Positions 1-9,495 of a stretch of 64,000 bases of DNA are shown here, piece by piece. Every line of letters starts with the position of its first letter. Within the stretch, counting starts at the first letter, position 1. The DNA is from Haliscomenobacter sp. GTDB taxonomy: Bacteria > Bacteroidota > Bacteroidia > Chitinophagales > Saprospiraceae. The translations under genes and the position numbers were made by a program. The stretch lies in the NCBI RefSeq assembly GCF_016718685.1, contig NZ_JADKCX010000030.1, positions 1 through 64,000 of the forward strand. Reading direction: 5' to 3'. A model generated the notes under the pieces. The model ran no database searches. It was not told where the DNA came from and worked only from the letters and a program-made list of their open reading frames with translations.

Positions 1-237
1 GTTGCCCAAACCGGACGCTCCCTGCGGCTCAATCAGGTACACTCTGCCCTACAACGCCTGGAAGACAAAGGGATGCTTAGCTCCGAAATGGGTGAACCCA
101 CCGCCGAAAGGGGAGGCCGCCGCAAAAGATTGTTCAAAGTCACCGCTTTTGGCATCCGCACCCTCGAAGAAATCCAGGAGATCCGCAGCAGTTTGTGGAA
201 CCGTTTTAGCAACCCCAAAACCGACCCAAGCCTATGA
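1..237 (+). CDS. PadR family transcriptional regulator, C-terminal part (5' truncated by window edge)
   Basis: Frame 1 is open from the first base to a TGA at 235-237 and reads as the second half of a PadR winged helix: the recognition helix and wing (VHSALQRLEDKGMLSSEM, then ERGGRRKRLFKVTAFG) followed by the helix that closes the domain. PadR proteins are small repressors. The stop overlaps the start of the next gene (ATGA at 234-237), so the two are translationally coupled. PadR paired with a prefix-domain FtsX permease is a common Bacteroidota arrangement, so this protein probably represses the permease. The upstream part lies outside the window. Confidence 0.85.
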   Translation, partial: VAQTGRSLRLNQVHSALQRLEDKGMLSSEMGEPTAERGGRRKRLFKVTAFGIRTLEEIQEIRSSLWNRFSNPKTDPSL

Positions 238-2941
238 GCCGCCTCGAACAACCCACGCCGCAGCCACCCCGTTGGGCCGATCGCCTGTTAGAGTGGTTTT
301 GTGCCCCGCACCTGTTGGAAAACGTGCAAGGCGATTTGCACGAAGAATTCTTTTATCAGGTAGAACAAATTGGGGTGCAAAAAGCAAAATTTCAATACAT
401 CCTCGAAGTGCTAGGCTTCCTCAAACCCTTTGCGATCAAACGTAAGCCCAGCCCATATCCATCATCCACCACCACATTTCATCCGACCATGATCCGCAAC
501 TATTTCAACATCGCCATCCGCAATTTGGCCAAAAACCGCCTCTATGCCGCGCTCAATATTTTTGGGCTTACCATCGGCACGCTCTGCTGTTTGTACATCT
601 TGCTGTATGTGCAGGACGAGCGCAGCTACGACAAACACCACACCGCTGCCGAGCGTTTGTACCGGGTAACCACTGAACTGAACTTTCCCGACACCAAAGA
701 TCCTCATCGGATGTCAACCTGCTCACCCCCGATTGTTCCAGCCATGCAAGCGGAGTTTCCCGAGGTGGAAAGTTCTACCCGGGTAGTTGACCCTGCGCCG
801 TTTGGGGTGGACCGCTACCTGTTTAAAGTGGGCGACAAGGTTTTTTATCAAAATACTGGCTACGTAGTGGACAGTACTTTTTTTGAAACTTTTGACTACC
901 ATTTTTTAGCCGGAAATCCGAAAAAAGCCCTGAATGCACCGCAGTCAATGGTCATTTCGGAAGCATTGGCCATTAAACTCTTCAACACCACCGATGCCTT
1001 GAACAAAACCTTAAAAGTTACCGGGCAGGTGGAAGAAGAGACCTACAGAGTCACCGGAGTATTCAACAACTCCCTCGGCAAAAGCCATCTGATGCCCGAC
1101 TTTTTTACGCCCATGAACTCCCGGGGCATCGGCGAATACGTGCGCAGCGACAATAGCTGGGCAGGCAACAATTTCTTGTTTGGCTACCTGAAATTTAAAC
1201 CCGGTACCGATGTCCAGGCTTTTGAAGCCAAACTGGCGGCCTTTATCGAACGCAATGGCGGCGATCAGCTGCGCCAAATGAAGATGCAGAAAAAGCTCTT
1301 CCTGCAACCCGTCCGGGCCATTCATACCAGCGCAGAAGACTTGGCCATGTCCAAAGGCACCAGCGAGCGCTTCCTGAATATGTTGCTCTTGATTGCCGGG
1401 TTCATTCAACTGGTGGCCTGCATTAATTTTATGAATCTGAGCACCGCCCGCAGTACCCGTCGGGCCAAGGAAGTAGGTGTGCGCAAGGCGGTTGGTGCCG
1501 GGCGTTCGTCACTTATGGGGCAGTTCTTGAGCGAAAGTATGTTGATGACGCTAATTGCTGTAGGCTTAGCCGTGCCACTGGTGTGGCTCTTGTTGCCATT
1601 GCTCAACCAGATTACAGGAGCATCCTTGAGTTTGCAATTGACGCAGGATTGGTCTACCTGGGGCATTATTGTGGGGCTGGTATTGCTCACCGGGGTGATT
1701 GCGGGAAGTTACCCGGCTTTTTACCTCTCTTCCTTTAATCCCCTGAGCATTTTTAGAGGTATGCGGGATACCAAAACCTCCAGAGGGGCCATCAATTTCC
1801 GCAAGGTACTGGTGGTGAGCCAATTCGTTATTTCTTCGGTATTGATCATTGGAGCCGTCGTCATCCAGCGGCAATTGAATTATTTGTTGAAAGAGGACAT
1901 GGGGTTTGAAAAAAATCAAAAAGTGATTTTCCCGATTCGAGCAGAAGGAAGCCGCCCACAAATTGGCTCTTTCCGCAACCAGTTAACGGCTTTGCCCGAG
2001 GTAAACAATGTATCCGGAATGACGGCTTACCGGGGCGTTTTGTGCCCAACGATATTTCAATGTACAAGGAAGGGGAAAGTATGAACAGCGCAACGGTGAT
2101 TCGTTTTGCATTTACCGATGAGCATTTTGTCAACACACTCAAGGTCAAACTATTGGCTGGGCGCAATTTTACCCCTCAAGATACGTCAAGCGACTTCTCA
2201 AAAGCCAAAGTATTGGTCAACCAAACAGTGCTCAAAACCATGAATATTTCCCAGGAAGAAGCGATAGGAATGGTTTTGCGCAGTGACCGCGAAGGCGGCG
2301 AGCAAATCCAGTACACTATAATAGGGGTTTTTCAGGACATCAATTTTGAGCGCATGTCTGAAGAAATAAAACCTTATATGGTACGTATAGCTTCTCCTCA
2401 AGATCTCCCCCAAGTTATTGCCGACGTAACGACACAGGATTATCCTGCTTTTGTGCAAAAGGCTCAAAAAATTTGGACGGAACTTTTCCCTGGGGCCCCT
2501 TTTGAATACCTGTTTCTGGATCAGGAAGTAGCTCAACTTTATCAGGCGGAACAAACTTTTTCAGACATCATTGGGACCTTTACCCTGGTGGCTATTTTTA
2601 TTTCCTGTTTGGGTTTGTTCGGTTTGTCGGTTTTTGCTGCGGAGCAACGCATGAAAGAGATTGGGATCCGCAAGGTTTTGGGGGCAAGTGTAGGCAGCTT
2701 GACGGGTCTGTTGGCTAAGGATTTTGTCATCCTGGTGGTCTTGTCCATTTGTATTGCCTCACCCATCGCCTGGTATTTGATGAATCTGTGGCTGAAGGAT
2801 TTTGCGTACCGCATCCAGATTGAGTGGTGGATATTTGTGTTGGCCGGGGGTATTGCGGTGATGGTCGCGTTTTTGACCGTTAGTTTCCAGAGTGTGCGCT
2901 CAGCCTTGGCCAATCCGGTGAATGCCCTGCGGAGTGAATAG
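234..2941 (+). pseudogene. ABC transporter permease, MacB/FtsX type with N-terminal permease prefix domain; one frameshift
   Basis: Two overlapping frames (234-2084 and about 2037-2941) form one protein of about 900 residues. A prefix domain (about residues 1-85) is followed by a first TM helix (LNIFGLTIGTLCCLYILLYV), a MacB periplasmic core domain, an FtsX core with three TM helices, a second periplasmic domain and a second FtsX core. The tail has the family motif EIGIRKVLGASV and ends NPVNALRSE. The frame is lost at the GGGG run near 2032-2035. Restoring one G gives a continuous reading AYRGRFVPNDISMY. Such permeases usually export or sense antimicrobial peptides or lipoproteins with a separate ATPase, which is not seen here. 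Coupled to the upstream PadR gene. Whether the frameshift is real cannot be told from one sequence. Confidence 0.85.
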
Positions 2942-2952
2942 AAAGATATAGT

Positions 2953-3041
2953 GTTCTCCCCCTCAGATCACGCAGATTTACGCAGATTTTTTTCATAAAA
3001 AAACATCTCTGCGTAAATCTGCGTGATCTGCGGGGGAGAAC
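2953..3041. repeat. Long intergenic hairpin, CGCAGATTT family, copy 1
   Basis: Two 35-base arms (2953-2987 and 3007-3041) are reverse complements with about two mismatches and a 19-base A/T-rich loop. Each arm contains the tandem unit ACGCAGATTT. It starts 11 bases after the permease stop codon. A second, diverged member lies at 43608-43696. It may act as a terminator or 3' mRNA stabiliser, or be a mobile repeat. Confidence 0.85.
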
Positions 3042-3246
3042 TAATAAAAAAAATACTCCATTGCAAGTGGGGGTTAAAAATTCATACAACAAAAATATAA
3101 TCATCGTATATTGCACAAGCAGTGCGCTAAATCATACTTTTTCCCCTCTTCTGTAAGATACAAATAAGCTACAACGGTCTACTTCTCAATAGTCAAAGTC
3201 TCAGCGAGACTCCTTGAACAATTCATCTATTCCAAAACTATACATT

Positions 3247-3740
3247 ATGAAAAAAATCATTTTCATCTTGGCAGCTTTTTCGTTGGCCCTTACGATTCGG
3301 GGGCAAACGTTGGAGCGCTCGGTGCTCGGTGCAGCAGGCAAAGTAGATGTCGGCAAAACCATACAACTTGAATGGACCCTGGGTGAAGTGGCCGTCAGTC
3401 GCTACGCACACACTCGGGAGGCGAAATCAATGAAGGCTTTCACCAGCCCTACCTTACAGTGGAAAGAGACGAAACAAGGACTATAGCGGATCAGCGTTTT
3501 TCCGTTTTTCCCAACCCTACCGGAGCCGATTTGTTTGTTCAGGCAAAACTCAGTACCAATGAACAGGTACGATTGAAACTGATTGATTCAGCTGGCCGAT
3601 TACTCCTACCGGTCCGTCGTTCAGGGCATCTGGTTAATGAACAATTGGACTTACAGCACACCCCCGCTGGACATTACTACCTGCTGGTGTCCGATGCAAG
3701 AGGCAAACTGCTCCATTCGGTCAAAATCCTCAAGCAATAG
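3247..3740 (+). pseudogene. Small secreted protein with T9SS type A C-terminal sorting domain; one frameshift
   Basis: The ATG at 3247 begins a clear signal peptide (MKKIIFILAAFSLALTIRGQ). The region after it (TIQLEWTLGEVAVSRY, then GGEINEGFHQPYLTV in the next frame) is the conserved lead-in to Bacteroidota T9SS sorting domains. The second frame holds the sorting domain itself: FSVFPNPTGADLFVQ, an SAGRLLL strand and a C-terminal KILKQ. The frame changes near 3411-3420 (CTCGGGAGG), and one missing base explains it. The mature part is almost only the sorting domain, so the protein may be a minimal T9SS cargo. It lies 33 bases upstream of the next gene on the same strand and may be co-transcribed with it. 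Confidence 0.75.
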
Positions 3741-3773
3741 CCCCACCTTTTAACACCCAAAACTTCGTAGACC

Positions 3774-6194
3774 ATGAAAAAAATTATCTTATACTTTACT
3801 GCGCTGTTGCTGTGTAGCTACGCGGTTCAAGCACAACAAATCAAAGGCCTTCCTGGCATGAACTATCAAGCCGTGGCACGGGATGCCACCGGAAAATTGC
3901 TTGCCAATAAAACAATTTTTTTACGCGTCAATCTCTTGGCTGAAGGACCTGGCGGCCAGGCTGTCTATTCAGAAGTACATCAGGTAAATACCAGCGCAAA
4001 TGGACTCTTTAACCTGGTGATCGGGCAAGGAGATGCCAAGGGGGCCAAATTTAAGGATGTACCCTGGGCGGAGCAAAACATTTGGCTTGAACTGGCGCTT
4101 TCGGAAGGAAAAAAAGAGGCATTCACGGTCATTGGCGCCAGTCAGTTGCTGGCCGTTCCTTATGCTTATCACGCTGGATCAGCGGAGACCCTGCACATCC
4201 ATGAAGACAACGAAAAAAGCATTTGTAGCCGGGCTGCTTCTGGAATGCCGTTTTGGACGGTTTACGGTAATGATCGGCTAGACGATGAATGTCATTTTAT
4301 CGGCACGACGGTTGATGAAGACCTGGTTTTTAAAACCAACAACGTCGAAAGAATGCGCATCCTGGCTGCCGGGGACATCAATATGCCGGGTAACCTGTTC
4401 ATTAAAGGCAACCTCAAGGTAGAGGGTGATGGGACTTTTTTCAATCTGACCGCTAATAACGATTTGACCGTAGTAGGCAAAGGTTCTTTTTCCAACCTGA
4501 CGATAACAAATGACTTAGCAGTAGGAAAAAACACCAGCGTTGGGGATACGCTGAATGTAGGTAAGCATACCACCACAAAAACTTTACAGGTCAATGAAAC
4601 GGCCAAGGTGGAGGGTCAATTGACTGCCAATGGCCGCCTGGTTGTAGATGGTGGCGCAGATGGCAGCCAAAGCAAACAGGAAAGTTACCCCCTACTGGTC
4701 AAAGGAAGTAGCCAGGGCATTGCCATCGAAGTCAACCCGGCTACCACCAACAACCTGGAATCAGGGCGAGGCAACAACTACCTGTCCTTTTGGAAAAACG
4801 GACAAATGACTGGCCGGATTGAAGGCATGAACCCCGGCGACCTCGAACCTTTTGGATTACTTGGCATGATCACTTCCTTGGTCACCAATCCACCGAGTGG
4901 AGTGGACTCTTATAGGTTTGGAAATCTTACGCCTAGTTTCCCGCTACCGGATATTGATTTTAGAGTGCCCAATCTTTTTGACCCTAAGGACTTTTCTTTG
5001 GGCATCACCATCGTTCCGCCAACGATGAGTTTGGTGAATCCCTTTGGCAACCTTAAAGATGAGTTGACAACTTACATCAAGAATCCAACCAGTGGACCTT
5101 CCAGATTTCTTTTTGATAAAATTCGGGGAGAATTGAGCAAATTCCTTCCCAATCCTGGCATCGATCCCGAAGTGCTCACCAATTTTGAATCACAACTATT
5201 TTCAAACTACACCCAAGACATCCTAAGCAACTCCATCACTGTTTTTGGTTCGATTGCACAAACAGCAGCTAGCCTGGCTAGTGTGCTTGATCCAGAAGAC
5301 ATCTTTAGTAATGGTGTGGATTTGGTGGTAGACATTACCAATCTCGTTTTGGTAGGAGGATTCGCCGACCTCAATTTGGGCGTAGCTTTTGAATCTGGTG
5401 CGGGCGACTATGCAGAATGGCTGCCCCGTGTAGATCCAAACGAAGCCATGAGTTTTGGAGATGTGGTAGGGGTAAATGGCGGCAAAGTATCCAAAAAATT
5501 CAGCCAGGCAGAACGTTTTATGGTCGTGTCGGCCTCGCCGATAGTACTAGGCAATATGCCAAGCAGCAAAGAGGGTGAAAAGAACGCCGAAAAAATTGCC
5601 TTCATGGGCCAGGTGCCCGTAAAAGCGCGTGGAGTTGTACACATCGGTGATTACCTCCTGCCTTCCGGGGAAGGAGATGGTTTGGCGATCGCCGTTGCTC
5701 CGGATAAAATGAAAGCGCGCGATTTCAAACGCATCATCGGCGTAGCCTGGGAAGCCTCGGATGACCGTGAATTTATTAAACTGATCAATACAGCGGTTGG
5801 GCTCAATCAGAACGATACCGGCAAGTTGATTGAAGAAATGCAAATGGTGATCAACCAAATGCAGAAGGCCATCCAGGAGATGAATCCGAACTATCAAGCG
5901 CACCTGTTCGAAGTGGATGAAACCACAAAATTGGCAAAACCCGCCGCGCCAGATTTTACCGTGTCAAGTACTCACCCCTCACAAGTTGAGCGGTATTTTG
6001 AGGGCAAAACCTACCCAAATCGCCAGGAAATGCTGCAAGATGTGAAAAAAGCGTTGGTGGATCGGGCAAACATCAACCTGGAAAAATATCCGCTGGTGGC
6101 GTATATTTTTGACCACCCAGAGCAAGCTACTGAATTGGCGAATTATTACAACCAGCTGAAGGAGACGGTGAGCCAACTGGCTGGGAAGCGCTAA
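3774..6194 (+). CDS. Large secreted tail-fibre/adhesin-like protein with a G2-peptidase-like region
   Basis: 806 residues with a signal peptide (MKKIILYFTALLLCSYAVQAQ). Residues about 25-110 form a domain common in Bacteroidota surface proteins (GMNYQAVARDATGKLLANKT ... NGLFNLVIGQG). Residues about 195-290 form a run of short strand repeats (NLFIKGNLKVEGDG, DLTVVGKGSFSNL, DLAVGKNTSVGDTLNVG) that suggests a beta-helical shaft as in phage tail fibres. Near residue 540 the segment GDYAEWLPRVDPNEAMSFGD, followed by a VVSASPIVLGN stretch, resembles the intramolecular chaperone/autocleavage (peptidase G2) domain of tail spikes. The C-terminus is helical, with no T9SS domain and no lipobox. The function is not known. 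A structural fibre or adhesin that self-processes is an inference. Confidence 0.65.
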   Translation: MKKIILYFTALLLCSYAVQAQQIKGLPGMNYQAVARDATGKLLANKTIFLRVNLLAEGPGGQAVYSEVHQVNTSANGLFNLVIGQGDAKGAKFKDVPWAEQNIWLELALSEGKKEAFTVIGASQLLAVPYAYHAGSAETLHIHEDNEKSICSRAASGMPFWTVYGNDRLDDECHFIGTTVDEDLVFKTNNVERMRILAAGDINMPGNLFIKGNLKVEGDGTFFNLTANNDLTVVGKGSFSNLTITNDLAVGKNTSVGDTLNVGKHTTTKTLQVNETAKVEGQLTANGRLVVDGGADGSQSKQESYPLLVKGSSQGIAIEVNPATTNNLESGRGNNYLSFWKNGQMTGRIEGMNPGDLEPFGLLGMITSLVTNPPSGVDSYRFGNLTPSFPLPDIDFRVPNLFDPKDFSLGITIVPPTMSLVNPFGNLKDELTTYIKNPTSGPSRFLFDKIRGELSKFLPNPGIDPEVLTNFESQLFSNYTQDILSNSITVFGSIAQTAASLASVLDPEDIFSNGVDLVVDITNLVLVGGFADLNLGVAFESGAGDYAEWLPRVDPNEAMSFGDVVGVNGGKVSKKFSQAERFMVVSASPIVLGNMPSSKEGEKNAEKIAFMGQVPVKARGVVHIGDYLLPSGEGDGLAIAVAPDKMKARDFKRIIGVAWEASDDREFIKLINTAVGLNQNDTGKLIEEMQMVINQMQKAIQEMNPNYQAHLFEVDETTKLAKPAAPDFTVSSTHPSQVERYFEGKTYPNRQEMLQDVKKALVDRANINLEKYPLVAYIFDHPEQATELANYYNQLKETVSQLAGKR

Positions 6195-6221
6195 TGAATA
6201 ATAGTCTTGGGGTATAATTCC

Positions 6222-6325
6222 TCAGGTGGTGCTTAGGTGTCTGAGGTTTCTAAGGTGGTGAAAAAATATACTACAATCTATTTTCACCACCTCAGAAACC
6301 TCAGACACCTGAGAAATCACCTAAG
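6222..6325. repeat. Long intergenic hairpin, CTTAGGTNN family, copy 1
   Basis: Left arm 6232-6264 and right arm 6281-6313 pair almost perfectly, with looser pairing outside. The left arm is three imperfect 9-base units (CTTAGGTGT, CTGAGGTTT, CTAAGGTGG) followed by TGAAAA. It lies between the convergent stop codons at 6194 and 6336, so it could terminate both transcripts. Other copies are at 19261-19360, 47833-47925 and 60279-60389. Confidence 0.9.
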
Positions 6326-6335
6326 ACACAACAAC

Positions 6336-8468
6336 TTACGGCTTAGGACTCGCCTTTCCCGCTTCCGCAGGCGAAGTCTTCACATATTTTTCCAACCAAC
6401 TGAACTGTTCCTGCAACATGTGCAGGATGTTCTCCCGGCCAGCGTAACCGTGGCTTTCGTGGGGCAAGCTCACGTATTTCACCGTGCCACCATTTCCTTT
6501 AATGGCGTTGAACATGCGCTCGCTTTGGATCGGGAAAGTACCCGTGTTGTTGTCCGCTTCACCGTGAATCAAGAGGATTGGCGTTTTGATTTTGTCCGCA
6601 AAGCTGAAAGGACTCATGTCGTGGTACAAATCGGGATCTTGCCAGTATGTGCGGTCTTCGTTTTGGAAACCGAAGGGCGTCAAAGTCCGGTTGTAGGCTC
6701 CACTGCGCGCAATGCCTCCTTTGAAGAGGTTGGTATGCGCCAGCAAGTTGGCGGTCATGAATGCACCGTAGCTGTGGCCACCCACCGCCATGCGGTTTTT
6801 ATCGCCCACGCCCATATCAGATAATTTGCCTACTGCTGCTTCGGCATTCAATTTGAGCTGAGCAATGAAGTCGTCGTTGGGTTTTTTATCGGCACCCGTT
6901 GCTACAATGGGCATTTCAGCATTATTGAGCACCGCGTAACCCTGGGTCACGTAGTAGATCGGCGAACCCCAGTTGAGCAACGTGAAGCGGTGTTCACTTC
7001 CCCGAATTTGCGCAGCGTCGGCAGCAGAATTGAATTCCCGGGGATACGCCCAAATAAGGGTAGGCAGTGGTCCGTCGCGTTTGGCATCGTAACCTTTGGG
7101 CAAGTACAGATCACCAGTGAGGTCTACCCCATCGGCGCGTTTGTAGCTGATTTTTTGCTTGCTCACCCCTTCCAATTGGGGATAAGGATTGGCAAAATTG
7201 GTGATCTGCCGATCGGCAATGCGCAACTTCAGGTCTTTGAGCCAATAGTTGGGCATGGTGGTTTCGTTCTCGCGGCGGGTGAGCAAGGTCAGTTTGTCGG
7301 CATCCAAAACGCGGGTTACAGCTTCGAAGGAACCTTCAGGACAGCGCCACAGGATTTCGGTTTTTTTCGTGTTGAGGTCAAACGTTGCCAGGAAAGGCAA
7401 ATCGCCTTTGGAGGACGCACCCGTCGTGTTGTTCATCAAAATTTTAGTGCCATTGTCGATGGTTTTGATCACACGGCGATGGTATTGGTTGGTCTCTGTA
7501 ACCGGATTACCGGGATCGCTGTAGGCATCAGTGGTGTTGCGCTCCATCAATTTGGTGACTTCGCCGGTACTGGGGTTGTAGCGGTTGGTGCGGGTCATTT
7601 GTTTGCCGCTCAAACCCTCGGTCACCAGGGCCAAAGTTGCATTCCCCCAGTTGGTGCCATAATAGCGCAGTTGGGTTTTGAAAAGTTCTTTGCCTTCCCC
7701 CGTAAATGGAGCACTCAGTGCATATACTGCATCGTGGAACTCCACATTCTTTTTGATCAAACCGCTATCCAGAGGCATGCACCAAATTACGGTAGCCGCT
7801 TCATCGTCGCGCCATTCGAAGCCCCGAGGGACATACTGTACATTGTCACGCCCACTGGGTCTCGCTTCCGCTGAAGGCAAATCGGCTAGGGTGTTGATGA
7901 CTTTACCCGTCAGATCAGTGATGGCAACCGTTGAAGGAAAACCCCTAGCCGTGACGAGGTAGGAGAATGGTTTTTTCAAGGTCTCCGTGAGCAGGTATTT
8001 TTTATCGGGGGAAACCTGGATACTGGAATAAATCGCAGGTTGTCCAATTTTGGTTTCCACGCCATTGATTTTTTTGTCGTTCGGGCTCCAGCTCACATTG
8101 CCCGCGTACAAGGGCGTAGGCAAGCCCAAAATTTTCAACTCCTTACCTGTAGCGATGTTTTTGAGGTAGAGGTTATTGATGAAATTTTGGCGACTAGGCG
8201 CATAATTCTTGGGATTGATCCGCAAACCCGCAATGCGCAACTCGGGCTGCGCCAGTTCTTCTACCGATGGATAACTGTTGTTTTCTGTCAACAACATCCA
8301 GGTTCCTTTTTCGTCGACACTGACGTTGGGTGTTGGTTTGGCCAGCAACAGATCGGAAATGGCTTTGGGTGGTACTTTGTAGGCAATGTCTTCCTGGGCC
8401 AGCAGCAGTGGTGCGCTCGCCAGGAATAAAAAGCAGGTGATGGTGGATAAAAGTAGTCGAGTCATCAT
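6336..8468 (-). CDS. S9 family (prolyl oligopeptidase-like) serine peptidase, apparently with an internal deletion
   Basis: The start at 8468 gives a good signal peptide (MMTRLLLSTITCFLFLASAP); the open frame extends upstream but lacks signal features. The beta-propeller region is followed by an alpha/beta-hydrolase domain with nucleophile Ser in GGHSYGAFM, Asp in HGEADNNTG and His in LPHESHGY, so the triad is complete. It is probably a periplasmic glutamyl or prolyl endopeptidase of the S9 group. The propeller appears short: SWSPNDKKI (near nt 8066) runs directly into NGVETKIGQPAIY, where relatives as I remember them have roughly 80-90 further residues. The loss is in frame, so the protein is still open but may be non-functional. 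It faces the secreted fibre gene across a hairpin. Confidence 0.85.
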   Translation of the reverse strand: MMTRLLLSTITCFLFLASAPLLLAQEDIAYKVPPKAISDLLLAKPTPNVSVDEKGTWMLLTENNSYPSVEELAQPELRIAGLRINPKNYAPSRQNFINNLYLKNIATGKELKILGLPTPLYAGNVSWSPNDKKINGVETKIGQPAIYSSIQVSPDKKYLLTETLKKPFSYLVTARGFPSTVAITDLTGKVINTLADLPSAEARPSGRDNVQYVPRGFEWRDDEAATVIWCMPLDSGLIKKNVEFHDAVYALSAPFTGEGKELFKTQLRYYGTNWGNATLALVTEGLSGKQMTRTNRYNPSTGEVTKLMERNTTDAYSDPGNPVTETNQYHRRVIKTIDNGTKILMNNTTGASSKGDLPFLATFDLNTKKTEILWRCPEGSFEAVTRVLDADKLTLLTRRENETTMPNYWLKDLKLRIADRQITNFANPYPQLEGVSKQKISYKRADGVDLTGDLYLPKGYDAKRDGPLPTLIWAYPREFNSAADAAQIRGSEHRFTLLNWGSPIYYVTQGYAVLNNAEMPIVATGADKKPNDDFIAQLKLNAEAAVGKLSDMGVGDKNRMAVGGHSYGAFMTANLLAHTNLFKGGIARSGAYNRTLTPFGFQNEDRTYWQDPDLYHDMSPFSFADKIKTPILLIHGEADNNTGTFPIQSERMFNAIKGNGGTVKYVSLPHESHGYAGRENILHMLQEQFSWLEKYVKTSPAEAGKASPKP

Positions 8469-8617
8469 GACAATTGGTTTTATTTGCAATAATATAGCCA
8501 CAATCTAAGACTTGGACAAGTTTGACGGGCCTACATATCGTCGAGGGGGCGATTTGGCAGGGGATATGGGCAAGTGGGGTAGATGGAGCGCGAGATATTC
8601 GCCTTCCTGCTTAACGT

Positions 8618-9394
8618 TCAATTTTCACTCAAAAAATAAGTCGTCCGTCCCGCAATCGTTCCCTTCCTCACCACTCCTTTTCCATCGGGGGGAACAAAAC
8701 CTTCTACGCGCCATTGCCACAACCAATCTTCGGGGTAATCTTTGTAATAGGCCCGCCGCTCAATGGCGTAGTGGAGGATTTTTTGCAGCGTGGTAAAAAG
8801 CAGTTTTTTATCTTCCAAAGACAAACTTTCAATCCGTGCTGCGGGATGAATACGGGTTTGGTAACAAAGTTCATCGGCATACAAGTTGCCCACGCCCGCC
8901 AGGTATTGTTGATTGAGCAAAAAAGCTTTAAGCTGGCCTTTTTTGCTGCCGATCAGTTGTAAAAAATCGGCCTCACTGACGCGCAGGGCATCCTCGCCCA
9001 AGGGTAAGGAGTCGATGTAGGCCTGTAAATCTTCCAGGTACAAAATGCGGGCAAATTTGCGGGGATCGTCAAATCCCAATTGAAAACCATTGTCAAAAAC
9101 AAAGGCAAAACGCTCGTGTTTGGGTTTATCCAAAGGGTCTTCGTAATATTTGATGTCACCTGTCATGCCAAAATGCAGCAACACATGGTGGCCATTGTCC
9201 AACTGAGCAAAGAGGTATTTGCCCCGTCGGTAAGAGCCTGTAAACGTCCGCCCCTGTAGCCGTTCCGCAAAACTGGTGCCATCCATGTTGCGAATAATCT
9301 TGTCATCGTGTACGTCAACCCGGGCGATGCGCTGCTGTAAAGCGCTTTCGTCAAAGTAGCGCTGGAAGGTGTTGACTTCGGGCAATTCGGGCAT
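8618..9394 (-). CDS. Formamidopyrimidine-DNA glycosylase (Fpg/Nei family), zincless finger type
   Basis: 258 residues beginning MPELPEV, where Pro2 is the Schiff-base nucleophile and Glu3 the catalytic acid of Fpg/Nei enzymes. The conserved lysine in RRGKYLF and the H2TH region (NQQYLAGVGNLYADELCYQ) are present. The C-terminus has the finger shape and its arginine (KGTIAGRTTYF), but the four zinc-binding cysteines of standard Fpg are absent. It is therefore a zincless-finger enzyme. The role is base excision repair of oxidised bases in the cytosol. It is probably transcribed alone: the upstream neighbour is the divergent GlgX gene about 100 bases away. Whether it prefers 8-oxoguanine (MutM) or oxidised pyrimidines (Nei) cannot be read from sequence. 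Confidence 0.92.
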   Translation of the reverse strand: MPELPEVNTFQRYFDESALQQRIARVDVHDDKIIRNMDGTSFAERLQGRTFTGSYRRGKYLFAQLDNGHHVLLHFGMTGDIKYYEDPLDKPKHERFAFVFDNGFQLGFDDPRKFARILYLEDLQAYIDSLPLGEDALRVSEADFLQLIGSKKGQLKAFLLNQQYLAGVGNLYADELCYQTRIHPAARIESLSLEDKKLLFTTLQKILHYAIERRAYYKDYPEDWLWQWRVEGFVPPDGKGVVRKGTIAGRTTYFLSEN

Positions 9395-9495
9395 GAGTAT
9401 TTGTGTTTTTTAGCCAAACAATTGATTAAGCTGAAAGTTTTGCCACACTTGTTCTGTGACTCTTTATTACATTTGACCCATCAAACACTACCCTC

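Noticed and set aside
2020..2090. Programmed ribosomal frameshift in the first permease
   Set aside because: The same kind of break occurs in many unrelated genes and is always curable by one base in a homopolymer, so a general indel cause is more likely.
6237..6824. Long plus-strand frame antisense to the S9 peptidase
   Set aside because: It runs through a hairpin repeat and then antisense to a gene with a clear catalytic triad; its translation has no family features.
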